DNA of 64,000 nucleotides from Deinococcus sp. KSM4-11 (GCF_004801415.1 NZ_SSNX01000001.1:372001-436000); one strand, 5' to 3'; shown: positions 54,926 through 63,696, counted from the stretch's first letter. A program made the numbers and translations. The notes: a model not told the origin generated them from the letters alone.

Positions 54926-55674
54926 GATCCCAGTTCACGACGCCGACTGTGGCGTTTAAAGGCCCAGACAGACTTCTGACGGTTGTGCATGGTGGGCACA
55001 TACTGGGCTACAGCTTCGACCGAGCTCCCAAAACACAACATCGGAATACAGGCTGATCGATTGGCATCGTGAAAGGCGCCCGCCACCGGCCGGTCAGAAC
55101 CGGGGAGCCTCCACTCGGGCCGCAGTGTCGGCGCACCCGTAGAACCACAACGTTGACGGTTGGGCTGAGCGCTGGGCCACAGCCCAGAGAGCCGGTTCTC
55201 TCTGAGCCGGAGACAGCCAATCCATCTAGCTGCTTTGTCCGGTATGGCGGGACGGTTTGATTCAGCCTCTGAGGTCGATGGAACCACCATCACGCTCTCT
55301 GGCATGTGCTGTCGTCGGAATGTAATTTCAGGCGGATTTGCTCACGGTGACGCACTTTCGCAAATGCACTTGAAGCTGGCAAGACCATCACGGTTGGCGC
55401 GCGGCGACCTGAACGAAGGTAGTGGCTGGCGGGAATATCTGGCGTGGCCGCGCCGCTGAGGGGCTTCTGGATCAGGTCGCGGAGCCGGCGCCGAGCAGAA
55501 TCGGCCACGACCGGGATATCGTGCGGCTCGAGTCCACATGACAACTGGCGTCCTGGCTTCAGGCACCTGGCACAGCCCTGAATCCGGGCCGCTCGGGCCC
55601 AGCCCGTCCGATCTTGGACTCACGCACGCCGTAAACGTCCTCCCGCAGCCGACCGCTTTCCCAGGAGATCCGAC
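54926..55674. other. Gene-poor stretch after tRNA-Ala
   Basis: About 750 bases with no gene I can support. Frames at 55008-55220, 55235-55459 and 55290-55544 have no start signal and unconvincing composition. The right end carries the ribosome binding site of the binding-protein gene. It may contain decayed coding sequence, but nothing is recognisable. Confidence 0.5.
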
Positions 55675-56460
55675 ATGACCAGCATCAACCGCTCAGCTCG
55701 CCGCTTTATCCTCGCCGGTCTGCTCACCGCATCCGTCGCCCACGCCGAGGGCACCCTGAACGTCGGCGCTAACGTCGGCAACGTACCGTGGGAGTTCCAG
55801 AATGCCAGCGGCGCCACCGTGGGCTTCGAGATCGAACTCGTGAACCAGATCGCCAAGAACCTCGGCAAGTCCGTCAATGTGGTCAATACGCCCTTCAACG
55901 GGCTGTTCGCCGCCGTGCAGTCCGGCCGCATCGACCTGGCCATCTCGAGCATCACGATCACCAAGAAGCGCCTGGAGACCGTGGCGTTCGCGCAGCCTTA
56001 CTACGACTCGGATCAGTCGCTGACCGTCAAGGCGGGATCGACGCTCAAGTCCGTGGCCGACTTCAAGGGCAAGACGGTGGGCGTGGACACCGGCTCGACC
56101 GGCGCGATGTGGGCCACGACGCACCTGGCGGAATACGGCTACACCATCCGGGAGTACGTTGGCCTGAACGCCGCGATGCTCGACCTCAAGAACGGCCGGA
56201 TCGACGGCTACATTTCCGATATCCCTGCCCTGCAGTACTACGCCAAGACCACCGGTGGCGTGGCGGTCATCCAGCGGCTCAAGACGGGGGAGCAGTACAG
56301 CATCATGTTCGCCAAGAACAACGACCTGGCCAAGCAGTTCAACGCCCAGATCGACATGATGAAGCGCAGCGGCTACCTGGCCGCGCTGCACAAGAAGTGG
56401 TTCGGCGTTGAGCCGGAGAAGACGACCTCGACCGTGACCGTGCTGCCGATGCCCAAGTGA
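55675..56460 (+). CDS. Amino-acid-type ABC importer substrate-binding protein
   Basis: A 261-residue periplasmic binding protein of the polar amino acid family (cluster F). The signal peptide is cleaved after VAHA. Typical blocks are GFEIELVNQIAKNLGKSVNVVNTPFNGLFAAVQSGRIDLAISSITITKKRLETVAFAQPYY and the second-lobe VGVDTGSTGAMWA and NGRIDGYISDIPALQYY. AGGAGA lies seven bases before the ATG. The linked hydantoinase and aminotransferase-fold genes suggest that the ligand may be an amino acid, hydantoin or related ring compound; this is inference. Confidence 0.95.
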   Translation: MTSINRSARRFILAGLLTASVAHAEGTLNVGANVGNVPWEFQNASGATVGFEIELVNQIAKNLGKSVNVVNTPFNGLFAAVQSGRIDLAISSITITKKRLETVAFAQPYYDSDQSLTVKAGSTLKSVADFKGKTVGVDTGSTGAMWATTHLAEYGYTIREYVGLNAAMLDLKNGRIDGYISDIPALQYYAKTTGGVAVIQRLKTGEQYSIMFAKNNDLAKQFNAQIDMMKRSGYLAALHKKWFGVEPEKTTSTVTVLPMPK

Positions 56461-56566
56461 GCGCGACGACACGCTGACGCCGTGAGCGGGCGCGGCCCTG
56501 TCGGTGAGACCACCGCGGGGCGGCGCCCGCAGCCTCTGGACTGTGCCCCCAGGAGGCCCCCATTCC

Positions 56567-57241
56567 ATGGATCTGATTAACACCTTCTTCAACGTCCAGA
56601 TTCTCAGAGAATCGCTGCCGGCCCTGCTGCACGGGCTCGTGCTCACCATCAGCCTGGGCCTCGTGAGCGCCGCCTTCGGAACCCTGCTCGGCATGGTGGT
56701 GGCCCTGCTGGGCCTCTACACGGCCCCACCAGTGCGCGCCGCCGTGCGCGTCTACATCGACGTTCTGCGTTCCATGCCGCTGCTGGTGTTCATGGTACTG
56801 ATCTACTACGCCCTGCCCTTCGTGAAGGTGCTGCTGCCGGCCTTCACGTCTGCCGTGCTCGCCATCGGCCTGATCGCCTCCGCGTACGTGGCCGAGATCG
56901 TCCGCTCCGGCATCGAGGCCATCCCGCGCGGGCAGTTCGAGGCGGCGCGCTCGCTGGGGCTGAGCCAGTGGCAGACCATGGCCACCGTGGTGCTGCCCCA
57001 GGCGCTCAAGATCGTGGTGCCGCCGCTGACCGGCAATGCGGTGTCGATCATGAAAGACACCGCGACGGCGTCGGTCGTGGCGCTGCCGGAACTGCTGCAG
57101 CAGGCCACGTCCCGTCAGGCGCTCGCCGCGAACCCCACCCCGCTGATCGGCGCAGCGTTGATCTACGTGCTGATGCTCTTCCCGCTCGTCCGCCTGGTCA
57201 GCCGCTTCGAACGCACCTCACGCGTCAAGTCGCGCGTCTGA
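56567..57241 (+). CDS. Amino-acid-type ABC importer permease
   Basis: A 224-residue permease of the HisM/GlnP type with four to five membrane segments. LLHGLVLTISLGLVSAAFGTLLGMVVALL and the EAA loop GQFEAARSLGLSQWQTMATVVLPQALKIVVPP are characteristic. AGGAGG lies 10 bases before ATG 56567; the frame extends upstream to 56504 without a signal. No ATPase gene follows, although these importers need one, so it must be supplied from elsewhere in the genome. Confidence 0.95.
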   Translation: MDLINTFFNVQILRESLPALLHGLVLTISLGLVSAAFGTLLGMVVALLGLYTAPPVRAAVRVYIDVLRSMPLLVFMVLIYYALPFVKVLLPAFTSAVLAIGLIASAYVAEIVRSGIEAIPRGQFEAARSLGLSQWQTMATVVLPQALKIVVPPLTGNAVSIMKDTATASVVALPELLQQATSRQALAANPTPLIGAALIYVLMLFPLVRLVSRFERTSRVKSRV

Positions 57242-57274
57242 CGTGCGCCCACCCTCCGCTCGACAAGGATGCTG

Positions 57275-58522
57275 ATGACCACCACCGACCTCCCTGCCCT
57301 TACACCCCAACTCGACTTCGTGCGCTCGCAGTTCCCGGCCCTCACCGGACCGTGGACCTTCCTCGACAATGCGGGCGGCTCTCAGGTGCTGACCGGCGTC
57401 GCCGACCGCGTGCGCGACTACCTGGTGCAGACCAGCGTCCAGCTCGGGGCCACCTACGCGGTGTCCCAGGAGGCCGCGGCGCGGGTCGCCGACGGCACAC
57501 GCGCTGCCGCCGAGCTCATCAACGCCGCCGACGTCCGCGAGGTGGTGCTGGGTTCCAGCGCCACCCAGCTCGTCTCCAACTTCGCCCAGTCCTTCGGCGC
57601 CACGCTGAAGGAGGGAGACGAGGTCATCGTGACGTCCACCGACCACGAGGCCAACATCGGCGCGTGGCTGCGAACCCGGGGCGCCGTCGTGCGCGTCTGG
57701 CGTCCCCAGCCGGACACCCTCGAGTTGCAGCTGGCCGACCTGGATGCCCTCATGACTCCCAGAACCCGCCTGGTCTGCGTGACGCACGCGTCGAACATCC
57801 TGGGGCAGATCAACCCCGTGGCCGAGATCGCGCGGCGCGTCCATGCTGGCGGCGCTCAGGTCTTCGTGGACGGCGTGGCCTACGCCCCGCACCGCCTGGT
57901 GGACGTGCAGGCGCTGGACGTGGATTACTACATGTTCAGCTTCTATAAGGTTTTCGGCCCCCACATCTCACTGCTCTACGGCCGGCTGGAGCACCTGCTG
58001 GCCCTGCCGAACATCAACCACAACTTCGTCGGTGAGCAGGCCATTCCCTACAAGCTCCAGCCGGGCAACGTGAACTACGAGCTCACCTACAGCCTGCGCG
58101 CCATCACCGACTACCTGGAGGAGCTCGGCATGCGTGTTCAGCCGGGGACGCAGGGGCGGGCGGCCCTGACGGCCGCTTACGGGGCCATTGCGGCGCACGA
58201 GTCTATGCTCGCCGGCCTGCTCCTCGACCACCTGCGCGGCAAGGCGCGGGTTCGGATCATCGGTCCGGCCACCGCAGATCCCGCCGTGCGGGTGGCGACG
58301 GTCAGCTTCGTTGTCGAGGGCCGCGCGTCGTCCGACTATCCGCAGGCCCTGGATGACCACCACATCGCCATCCGCTACGGGAACTTCTACGCCAGACGCC
58401 TCATGGACGAACTCGCCCTGGATCCGGTCGAGGGCGTAGTCCGTGTCTCGATGGCCCACTACAACACCGCCCAGGACGTGCAGCGGCTGATCGCGGGTCT
58501 CGACGCCGTTGGCCTCGACTGA
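57275..58522 (+). CDS. Class V aminotransferase-fold protein (cysteine desulfurase-like)
   Basis: A 415-residue PLP enzyme of the CsdA/SufS-like fold. Visible are FLDNAGGSQVLTGVADRVRDYL at the start, VTSTDHEANIGAW (His stacking on PLP), VCVTHASNILG, FVDGVAYAPHRLVDVQALDVDYYMFSFYKVFGPH with the PLP Lys in FYKVFG, and NHNFVGEQ. The desulfurase Cys loop is not evident, so it may be a lyase or epimerase-type member. AAGG lies six bases before ATG 57275. Its position between importer and hydantoinase genes suggests a catabolic role. Confidence 0.88.
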   Translation: MTTTDLPALTPQLDFVRSQFPALTGPWTFLDNAGGSQVLTGVADRVRDYLVQTSVQLGATYAVSQEAAARVADGTRAAAELINAADVREVVLGSSATQLVSNFAQSFGATLKEGDEVIVTSTDHEANIGAWLRTRGAVVRVWRPQPDTLELQLADLDALMTPRTRLVCVTHASNILGQINPVAEIARRVHAGGAQVFVDGVAYAPHRLVDVQALDVDYYMFSFYKVFGPHISLLYGRLEHLLALPNINHNFVGEQAIPYKLQPGNVNYELTYSLRAITDYLEELGMRVQPGTQGRAALTAAYGAIAAHESMLAGLLLDHLRGKARVRIIGPATADPAVRVATVSFVVEGRASSDYPQALDDHHIAIRYGNFYARRLMDELALDPVEGVVRVSMAHYNTAQDVQRLIAGLDAVGLD

Positions 58523-58539
58523 GGCGAGGGAGGACAGCC

Positions 58540-59910
58540 ATGAGCACTGTGATTGAGGGTGGAACGGTCGTGACGGCCGAGGGCACCTACCGCGCGGACG
58601 TGCGCATCGACGGCGGCGTGATCAGCGCCGTGGGCCGCGACCTTGCCGGCCCCGCCGACACCGTAATTGATGCCACCGGGCGACACGTGCTGCCGGGCGG
58701 TATCGACGTCCACACCCACCTGTCCATGCCGTCCTTCGGCACCGAGACCTGCGACGACTTCTATACCGGGCACCTCGCCGCGGCCATGGGCGGCACGACC
58801 TCGCACATCGACTTCTGCATCCAGCCGCACGGCGCGTCGCTGGGCACCGCCCTTGACCTCTGGCATGCCAAGGCGGCGGGACGCGCGCTCATCGATTATG
58901 GCTTTCACGTCGCGGTGACCGATCCCCGGCCGGACGTCATCGACGAGATAGCCACGCTTCCGGATCTGGGCGTCACGTCCATCAAGCTGTTTCTCGCGTA
59001 CCGGGGCACGCTCCAAGTGGATGACGCGGCCCTGTTCAGCTGCCTGGAGCGTGCGCGGGATGCTGGAGTCCTCACCATGGTGCACGCGGAGAACGGGGAC
59101 GCCATTGAGCACCTGATGGCTGGCGCGATCCGCAGGGGAGAGACCGCGCCGAAGTATCACGCCCTGACCAGACCGCCCCAGCTGGAAAGCGAGGCCACGG
59201 GCCGCGCCGCTGCCATGGCCGAGGTGCTCGGCGCGCCGCTCTACGTGGTGCACGTCAGTGGCCGCGGCGCACTCGACCGTGTCCGGGATGTCCAGTCACG
59301 CGGCGCGCCGGTGACCGCAGAGACTTGCACGCACTACCTGTTCTTCACCAGGGACGACCTCGACCGGCCCGGCTTCGAGGGGGCCAAGTGGGTATGCAGT
59401 CCACCGTTCCGCGAGGCGGCCGACCACGAGGCGCTCTGGGCCGCGCTGCGCGACGGTACCCTCAGCGTGGTGAGCACGGATCATTGCCCGTTCCGTTACG
59501 ACACCCAGAAGGTGCTGGGCGAAGGTGACTTCACGAAAATCCCGAACGGTGTGCCGGGCATCGAGGAACGGATGATGGTGCTCCACCACGCCGGCGTGAA
59601 CGGTGGGCGCATCACGCTCCAGCAGTTCGTGTCGCTGACCGCGACCGCCCCAGCCCGCCGCTTCGGACTCGGCGGGGTCAAGGGCAGCGTGACAGTGGGC
59701 GCCGATGCGGATCTGGTGCTGTGGGATCTGAGCCGTGATCACACCATCACCGCGGCCACCAACCACGGCGCGATGGACTACAGCCTGTACGAGGGCATGC
59801 AGGTCAGGGGCATGCCGGTGACGACCCTGCGGCGGGGAGAGATCGTTGTCGACGAGGGCCAGCTGGTTGCCGCGCCCGGCAGCGGCCAGTTCATGCGGCG
59901 ACGGAGCTGA
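58540..59910 (+). CDS. hydA: Dihydropyrimidinase/hydantoinase
   Basis: A 456-residue cyclic amidohydrolase. Metal ligands are seen in GGIDVHTHLSMP, the carboxylated Lys in GVTSIKLFLAYRG, His in TMVHAENGDAIEHL and YVVHVSGRGAL, and Asp in SVVSTDHCPFRY. The substrate loop PNGVPGIEERM and the final NHGAMDYSLYEGMQVRG are typical of D-hydantoinases. It opens the ring of dihydropyrimidines or 5-substituted hydantoins. It is last in the four-gene unit and starts 17 bases after the aminotransferase-fold gene. Confidence 0.94.
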   Translation: MSTVIEGGTVVTAEGTYRADVRIDGGVISAVGRDLAGPADTVIDATGRHVLPGGIDVHTHLSMPSFGTETCDDFYTGHLAAAMGGTTSHIDFCIQPHGASLGTALDLWHAKAAGRALIDYGFHVAVTDPRPDVIDEIATLPDLGVTSIKLFLAYRGTLQVDDAALFSCLERARDAGVLTMVHAENGDAIEHLMAGAIRRGETAPKYHALTRPPQLESEATGRAAAMAEVLGAPLYVVHVSGRGALDRVRDVQSRGAPVTAETCTHYLFFTRDDLDRPGFEGAKWVCSPPFREAADHEALWAALRDGTLSVVSTDHCPFRYDTQKVLGEGDFTKIPNGVPGIEERMMVLHHAGVNGGRITLQQFVSLTATAPARRFGLGGVKGSVTVGADADLVLWDLSRDHTITAATNHGAMDYSLYEGMQVRGMPVTTLRRGEIVVDEGQLVAAPGSGQFMRRRS

Positions 59911-60326
59911 CGTGGGCGGCTCTGGCCACGGCAGTCATATGACAGCGTTGGCTTAGCGGGCCGTCCGCATGATCCTGTGCAAGACATGCGGTGAGCCCAA
60001 GACGCCCCGCAGCCTCGGGGAGGCGCAGGTCTGGCGACCGGACACGCGCCGCGCGTGCTCCATGGAACTGGTTTGGCTGGCGTGCCCCACGGCTTGCTCC
60101 TTCCAGCACCGCCGTGATCCGCGCCAGACGACCCATTCCGAGGGGAGCCAGAGCATTCCTGCTCAGAATATTGCTCATCTTGGGCAACGTTTCAGCTTAT
60201 ACGGTTCCATGCGGCGTATGCATTGCGCAGCTGGTGCAGAAAAGCAAAGTTAACGTACCCTTGAGTGTAATCGGTTTCAATGCATCTACATCGCAACTGA
60301 AGGCGTGTTCCTGACATAAAGGGGGC
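59911..60326. other. Intergenic region, no gene recognised
   Basis: A frame at 59891-60187 (minus) overlaps the hydantoinase end and has no start signal. The right half (60190-60320) is less GC-rich and probably carries the promoter of the small gene at 60327. The last part contains GACATAA (60313-60319), a half of the Deinococcus radiation response motif, but the other half is absent. Confidence 0.4.
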
Positions 60327-60551
60327 ATGACTTCCCCCGTCGTCACGGCCACAGCTCTGGAAATCATCTATGACCTTCCGAGCGGCACTGAACTGTTGGC
60401 CTCCGACCTTCAACGCGAGACCTCTCTGCGCCTATTTGGCAGTGCTCCACTTGGTCACACCATGCCCTTCCGCGTGCTGGCCCGCCAGCTGGCCAAGTTG
60501 GGCCGCCTGGAAGTATTGCGTGAAGGCCCCACCATGTACCGCATTCCCTGA
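60327..60551 (+). CDS. Small protein, possible winged-helix-like
   Basis: A 74-residue protein with AAGGGGG two bases before the ATG. The sequence ATALEIIYDLPSGTELLASDLQRETSLRLFG then FRVLARQLAKLGRLEVLREGPTMYRIP looks like a short helical unit followed by a beta hairpin, resembling a winged-helix C-terminal half. No family is recognised, and it stands alone in a gene-poor region. Confidence 0.6.
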   Translation: MTSPVVTATALEIIYDLPSGTELLASDLQRETSLRLFGSAPLGHTMPFRVLARQLAKLGRLEVLREGPTMYRIP

Positions 60552-60903
60552 CGACAACGGCTCTGGCTTCAGCAGAGTGCAAAGATAGAGGTTGCTCCAG
60601 TTGTGACCTCTGGTCAGTAATAATCTTGTGCTCTCATGTCTATAAAATAGCCATATTAAGGAATCAGGCCGGTATCGGGAAGCACCTAAAAAAGGTGCAC
60701 AGTTCGTTGCTGGGCGGCTGATAAGTACCGTCTTACCCTGCCAGTCGCGGTCGCGCCAAAGCTAGTCCAAACGGGTGCAGTCCTTCATTGAGCTCACATG
60801 CCGTGCCAGTTCGAAAGGTAGGGCGTATCCAACTACGCTCGAATCTCGCTTGGATCACGCAGACGAAGAGCTAATGCGAACGGCCGCTGTAAGCCCAGAC
60901 TTC
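60552..60903. other. AT-richer gap with a small hairpin
   Basis: No gene is supported. The stretch 60600-60700 is unusually AT-rich for this genome. A 6-bp hairpin, GCACCT (60682-60687) with AGGTGC (60693-60698) around an A-rich loop, is visible. It could host a small RNA, but there is no clear promoter and terminator pair. Confidence 0.4.
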
Positions 60904-61086
60904 TCAGGCGTGTGACACGACGAAGAGGATAACGGCGACACCCAGGAGAAGAAACCAGAACCATATCGGGAAGGACGGTTGAGGCTGATCGCTAGGTCCG
61001 CTGTACACCTGAGGCGCAGCCCCTTTGAGTCGTGCTCGGGTGAGCGTGCCGGCACTGGAACTTAATGTGGTCGAGTGTCTGCCCAT
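60904..61086 (-). CDS. Small single-pass membrane protein (60 aa)
   Basis: A 60-residue protein: a Ser/Thr/Arg-rich N-terminal half, then one transmembrane helix at the C-terminus (FPIWFWFLLLGVAVILFVV, about 39-57) and a two-residue SH-like tail. AAGGAGG lies six bases before ATG 61086, a strong signal that rejects the long upstream extension of this frame to 61314. The leader before it folds into several hairpins, one of which takes in part of this ribosome binding site. A tail-anchored protein with regulated translation is the simplest reading. Confidence 0.72.
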   Translation of the reverse strand: MGRHSTTLSSSAGTLTRARLKGAAPQVYSGPSDQPQPSFPIWFWFLLLGVAVILFVVSHA

Positions 61087-61091
61087 ACAGT

Positions 61092-61194
61092 CCTCCTTCA
61101 CGGTGCTTGCCTGTGGACGTGAAGGAAGGGTAAATCCGTGAGGGTCGCCGGCGCTGTGTGATTCCCGGCTTACACGGATGGGGGTAGCACCCCC
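61092..61194 (-). promoter_or_regulatory. Structured 5' leader, candidate cis-regulatory RNA
   Basis: In the mRNA direction (minus), hairpin 1 is ACCCCC/GGGGGT (61194-61189 region, 6 bp); then ATCCGTG/CACGGAT (61179-61173 with 61140-61134, 7 bp) encloses GCCGG/CCGGC (61169-61165 with 61151-61147, 5 bp); then CCTTCACG (61125-61118) pairs with CGTGAAGG (61102-61095, 8 bp). The last stem takes in AAGG of the AAGGAGG ribosome binding site (61098-61092), so folding would block translation of the small membrane protein. No known riboswitch class could be matched. Confidence 0.55.
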
Positions 61195-61238
61195 CCCGAC
61201 GGGAAAAACGCTTTGAAGAACGTCAAGCTTGTGAGGAT

Positions 61239-61580
61239 TCAGGCAGGCTGTTCGAGCATGCTCAGGATCGCGCAGGCTAGGTTGTAGACCGGCGGATGCC
61301 CCTGCTCTGTGCACATGCGCTGTGAGGCACTGATCCGTGCCTGCGCGCGGCTGGCCGCCGATTCCACACGCCAGTCCCAGTTGCGCGCTTCGGCTTCCTC
61401 ACGCAGACCGTACTCAAGATGGCGTTCGCCATGCACCCACCAGCCGCTGGACGAGCCGTCCTGGTACACGGGAATCCAGGTGCCGTCCGTAAAAACGCTG
61501 TAGACCTCTGAACTGCCCTGACGTTCCGCGCGGATGCGGCTGGGAATCTGCTGTGAGAGGGGCTGGAGCAGGTTCTTCAT
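61239..61580 (-). CDS. Conserved hypothetical protein
   Basis: A 113-residue soluble protein (starts MKNLLQPLSQQIPSRIRAER). A beta-rich middle, EVYSVFTDGTWIPVYQDGSSSGWWVHGERHLEYG, is followed by a helical, Arg/Ala-rich part and NLACAILSMLEQPA. Cysteines: RMCTEQG and NLACAI. No family is recognised. Start 61580 is chosen because a longer version to 61652 lacks any start signal, but ATG 61619 is also possible. It lies upstream of the structured leader of the small membrane protein gene, in the same direction. Confidence 0.65.
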   Translation of the reverse strand: MKNLLQPLSQQIPSRIRAERQGSSEVYSVFTDGTWIPVYQDGSSSGWWVHGERHLEYGLREEAEARNWDWRVESAASRAQARISASQRMCTEQGHPPVYNLACAILSMLEQPA

Positions 61581-61815
61581 GGGATGGCCGAACCGTAGCA
61601 CGGCTTCTTGCGTCCACATACTGCACTTGGGCACACCTAACGGCAAAGTCAATAAACGATGAAACTGCGCTCAGGGTCGGGGTGCATGCACCCTTCAATA
61701 CCTAGTTGTGTCTCGCCATCAAGAAGGCCAATGACGCCGTAATCTCTTGACCCAGGTCTGCTGACAACGGGCGGCGTTGAGAGCACTGATCTGACCATGT
61801 CGAACTTGAACTGTC

Positions 61816-63234
61816 CTAGGGAGCCGGATGGAATTGATCCAGGCGTGACAGGGCGCTGATCTCGTATCCGGCCAGCGCGCGGTCGTAGAACCGCAGGTCG
61901 TCGACTGCCCCGGAGAACGGTGTACTCCCGGCCGTCGAGTTCGAGCCTCCCTGCGCGTCGGCCACCGTCCAGGCCTTGCTGGCACTTGATAGGACATACG
62001 ATCCGCTTAGGGTGGCCTCGCCCACTGGGCTGGCGGGAGTGGTCTGGTCAAGCGGATTGTCCTTGCGGTACAGCGCCAGGGTCGATGCGGTCGGCCCGGT
62101 GGCAACCGTGAGCCGCACGACGTATTCCGTCCAAACGTCGCCCTGGACTGCGGCAGGGTCGGTCACGCTCAGGGCCGGGCCACCGGTGGGGGACACCAGG
62201 AGCGCACTGACCTTGCCGTCGGTTCCCAGCGTGAGGCGGAACGCGCCGCCTTGCTGGCCGACCAGCCAGCCTCCCCGGCTCAAGCGATCCGCGTCCGGAC
62301 GAACCCAGACGTTGATCGTGAAGGCGCCGGGCAGTGGGATGGCCGCCGTGGTCATCCCCCCCGAGGCGCTCATGGTACAGGCGGCGCTCGAGGAGGAGTT
62401 GAAGCGCTCGGCCCCGTTCGCCACGCTGTAGCGATCCTGAGCCGGAGCGAAGCAGCCGCCGCCCGTGTATGTGCCGTTGCGCTTGTTGCCGCTGAAATCA
62501 CGGGCCGGGGAACCGTTGGTCGTGCCGGCGTCCTGGAACACGAAGTGCGCCTGTGAGCGCGTGCCGAAGTTCGTGACCTCAAGACTGCGGGTGTCCGTGG
62601 TCTGCCGTCCGGTGCTGTCTCTGGCCGTGATCTTCACGATGTAGGTGCCGCTGGCTTTGAACTCATGGGTGACGCTGAAGGAGCCAGGGGTGCTGGTGAC
62701 CGTGCTGGGCGTGCTGCCACTCTCCCCCCAGTCCACGATGACGCTCTGCAGGCTGCCGCTGTGGGCGCTGGCGGTGCCGCTGACCGAGACGTGTTCGGGC
62801 GTTCCCAGGATGCCGTTGACCACGTTCACGCTGTCCACGGTGGGTGCGGCTGGATCTGGGGCGGCGGTGGTCGCGGTCAGGTCGGCCGTATAGGGACTGG
62901 TGCCGGCGGCGGTGGTGACTTTCAGGCGGTAGGTGTAGGCCGTGCTTGGACTCAGGCCGGTATCCGTGAATGTCGTGTCGGAGGCGGCGGGCGTGGCCAC
63001 CTGAGCGTAGGGATCGGAGCCGCTGTGGCGTTCTAGCGTGTACCCGGTCGCGCCGTCCACGGCCGACCACGCGAGATCGACGGTGGAGGTGGTCGTGGAC
63101 ACCACATGGAATCCCTGAGGTGCGGCGGGGGGAAGGGAATTGGCTGTACTGGGGCCGCACCCGCCGAGGACGCCTGTTCCGGCGAGGGCGATGAGGGCAG
63201 CGCTGATCTGGCGGATCGGGGATCGGTGCGTCAT
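61816..63234 (-). CDS. Lipoprotein with fibronectin III and LamG-like domains
   Basis: A 472-residue exported protein. The signal peptide ends in a lipobox, GVLGGC (Cys about residue 26), so it is anchored to a membrane. A fibronectin type III domain (about 38-125, with VDLAWSAVDGATGYTLERHSG and SPSTAYTYRLKVTT) is followed by an Ig/PKD-like segment (about 130-225) and a LamG/concanavalin-like domain (about 235-470: FTINVWVRPDADRLSRGGWLVGQQGGAFRLTLGTDGKV, ending GAVDDLRFYDRALAGYEISAL). Such proteins bind surface polysaccharides. GGAGA lies six bases before ATG 63234. Confidence 0.88.
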   Translation of the reverse strand: MTHRSPIRQISAALIALAGTGVLGGCGPSTANSLPPAAPQGFHVVSTTTSTVDLAWSAVDGATGYTLERHSGSDPYAQVATPAASDTTFTDTGLSPSTAYTYRLKVTTAAGTSPYTADLTATTAAPDPAAPTVDSVNVVNGILGTPEHVSVSGTASAHSGSLQSVIVDWGESGSTPSTVTSTPGSFSVTHEFKASGTYIVKITARDSTGRQTTDTRSLEVTNFGTRSQAHFVFQDAGTTNGSPARDFSGNKRNGTYTGGGCFAPAQDRYSVANGAERFNSSSSAACTMSASGGMTTAAIPLPGAFTINVWVRPDADRLSRGGWLVGQQGGAFRLTLGTDGKVSALLVSPTGGPALSVTDPAAVQGDVWTEYVVRLTVATGPTASTLALYRKDNPLDQTTPASPVGEATLSGSYVLSSASKAWTVADAQGGSNSTAGSTPFSGAVDDLRFYDRALAGYEISALSRLDQFHPAP

Positions 63235-63388
63235 GGAGGTCTCCGGGTGAGGCGAGATCGGGGGCCGCAGGGGCAGGTCGTGGCGATGGAGTGGAGCCGG
63301 ACGCGCTGATCGTACGGCGGCGACCTGCTCTCTGGATGGATGCTGGGTGAAGGGCCTCAACGGGTGCTGCCCCGTAGCTGGCGGGAAC

Positions 63389-63417
63389 GTGACAATTCAT
63401 AAATCACGGCATAAAAT
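63389..63417 (+). promoter_or_regulatory. Near-consensus promoter of the small gene at 63424
   Basis: -35 GTGACA (63389-63394), exact 17-base spacer, -10 TAAAAT (63412-63417), six bases before ATG 63424. The spacing implies a leaderless mRNA. It is the best sigma-70-type match in the window. Confidence 0.8.
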
Positions 63418-63423
63418 TCTGTT

Positions 63424-63696
63424 ATGAGCGAAACGCCCCTGGCCCCTCTGCTGCTGCTCCATGTTCCGGCCGGACATGAGATCGATCCCCAGGCGCTGGA
63501 CGCCCTGAAGGCCTACGCCGGCGAGCAATACGGGGCGTCCGTGCTGATCAACCCGCGCCTCCTGCCCAAGAGTGACCACCGGCCCCTGCTCCTGGGCCAC
63601 TGGGGCCGCACCCTGCCCGGGCAGGTGCTGGCGGAACTGGAGCCGTTGATCGCCTGCGTGTTCTTCAACCTCGACTGGCTGGCCGATGTCATCTGA
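63424..63696 (+). CDS. Small hypothetical protein (90 aa)
   Basis: A 90-residue protein (MSETPLAPLLLLHVPAGHEI at its start) with an alpha/beta-like pattern and no signal peptide, membrane segment or recognised family. It is accepted because a near-consensus promoter ends six bases before its ATG. Divergent from the FN3/LamG lipoprotein gene. Confidence 0.7.
   Translation: MSETPLAPLLLLHVPAGHEIDPQALDALKAYAGEQYGASVLINPRLLPKSDHRPLLLGHWGRTLPGQVLAELEPLIACVFFNLDWLADVI

Noticed and set aside
55290..55544. Minus-strand frame in the gap after tRNA-Ala
   Set aside because: No start signal, no family and several competing frames of similar length; not enough to call a gene or a remnant.
59891..60187. 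Minus-strand frame of 98 codons after the hydantoinase gene
   Set aside because: Overlaps the end of the hydantoinase gene, lacks a start signal and resembles no known transposase despite its isolated position.
60303..60319. Possible radiation/desiccation response motif before the small gene at 60327
   Set aside because: Only the half-site GACATAA is present; the left half of the 17-base palindrome does not match.
61117..61200. Assignment of the structured leader to the cobalamin, ydaO (c-di-AMP) or TPP riboswitch class
   Set aside because: Individual fragments (such as GGGAATC) recall conserved pieces, but the required boxes are not present in order.
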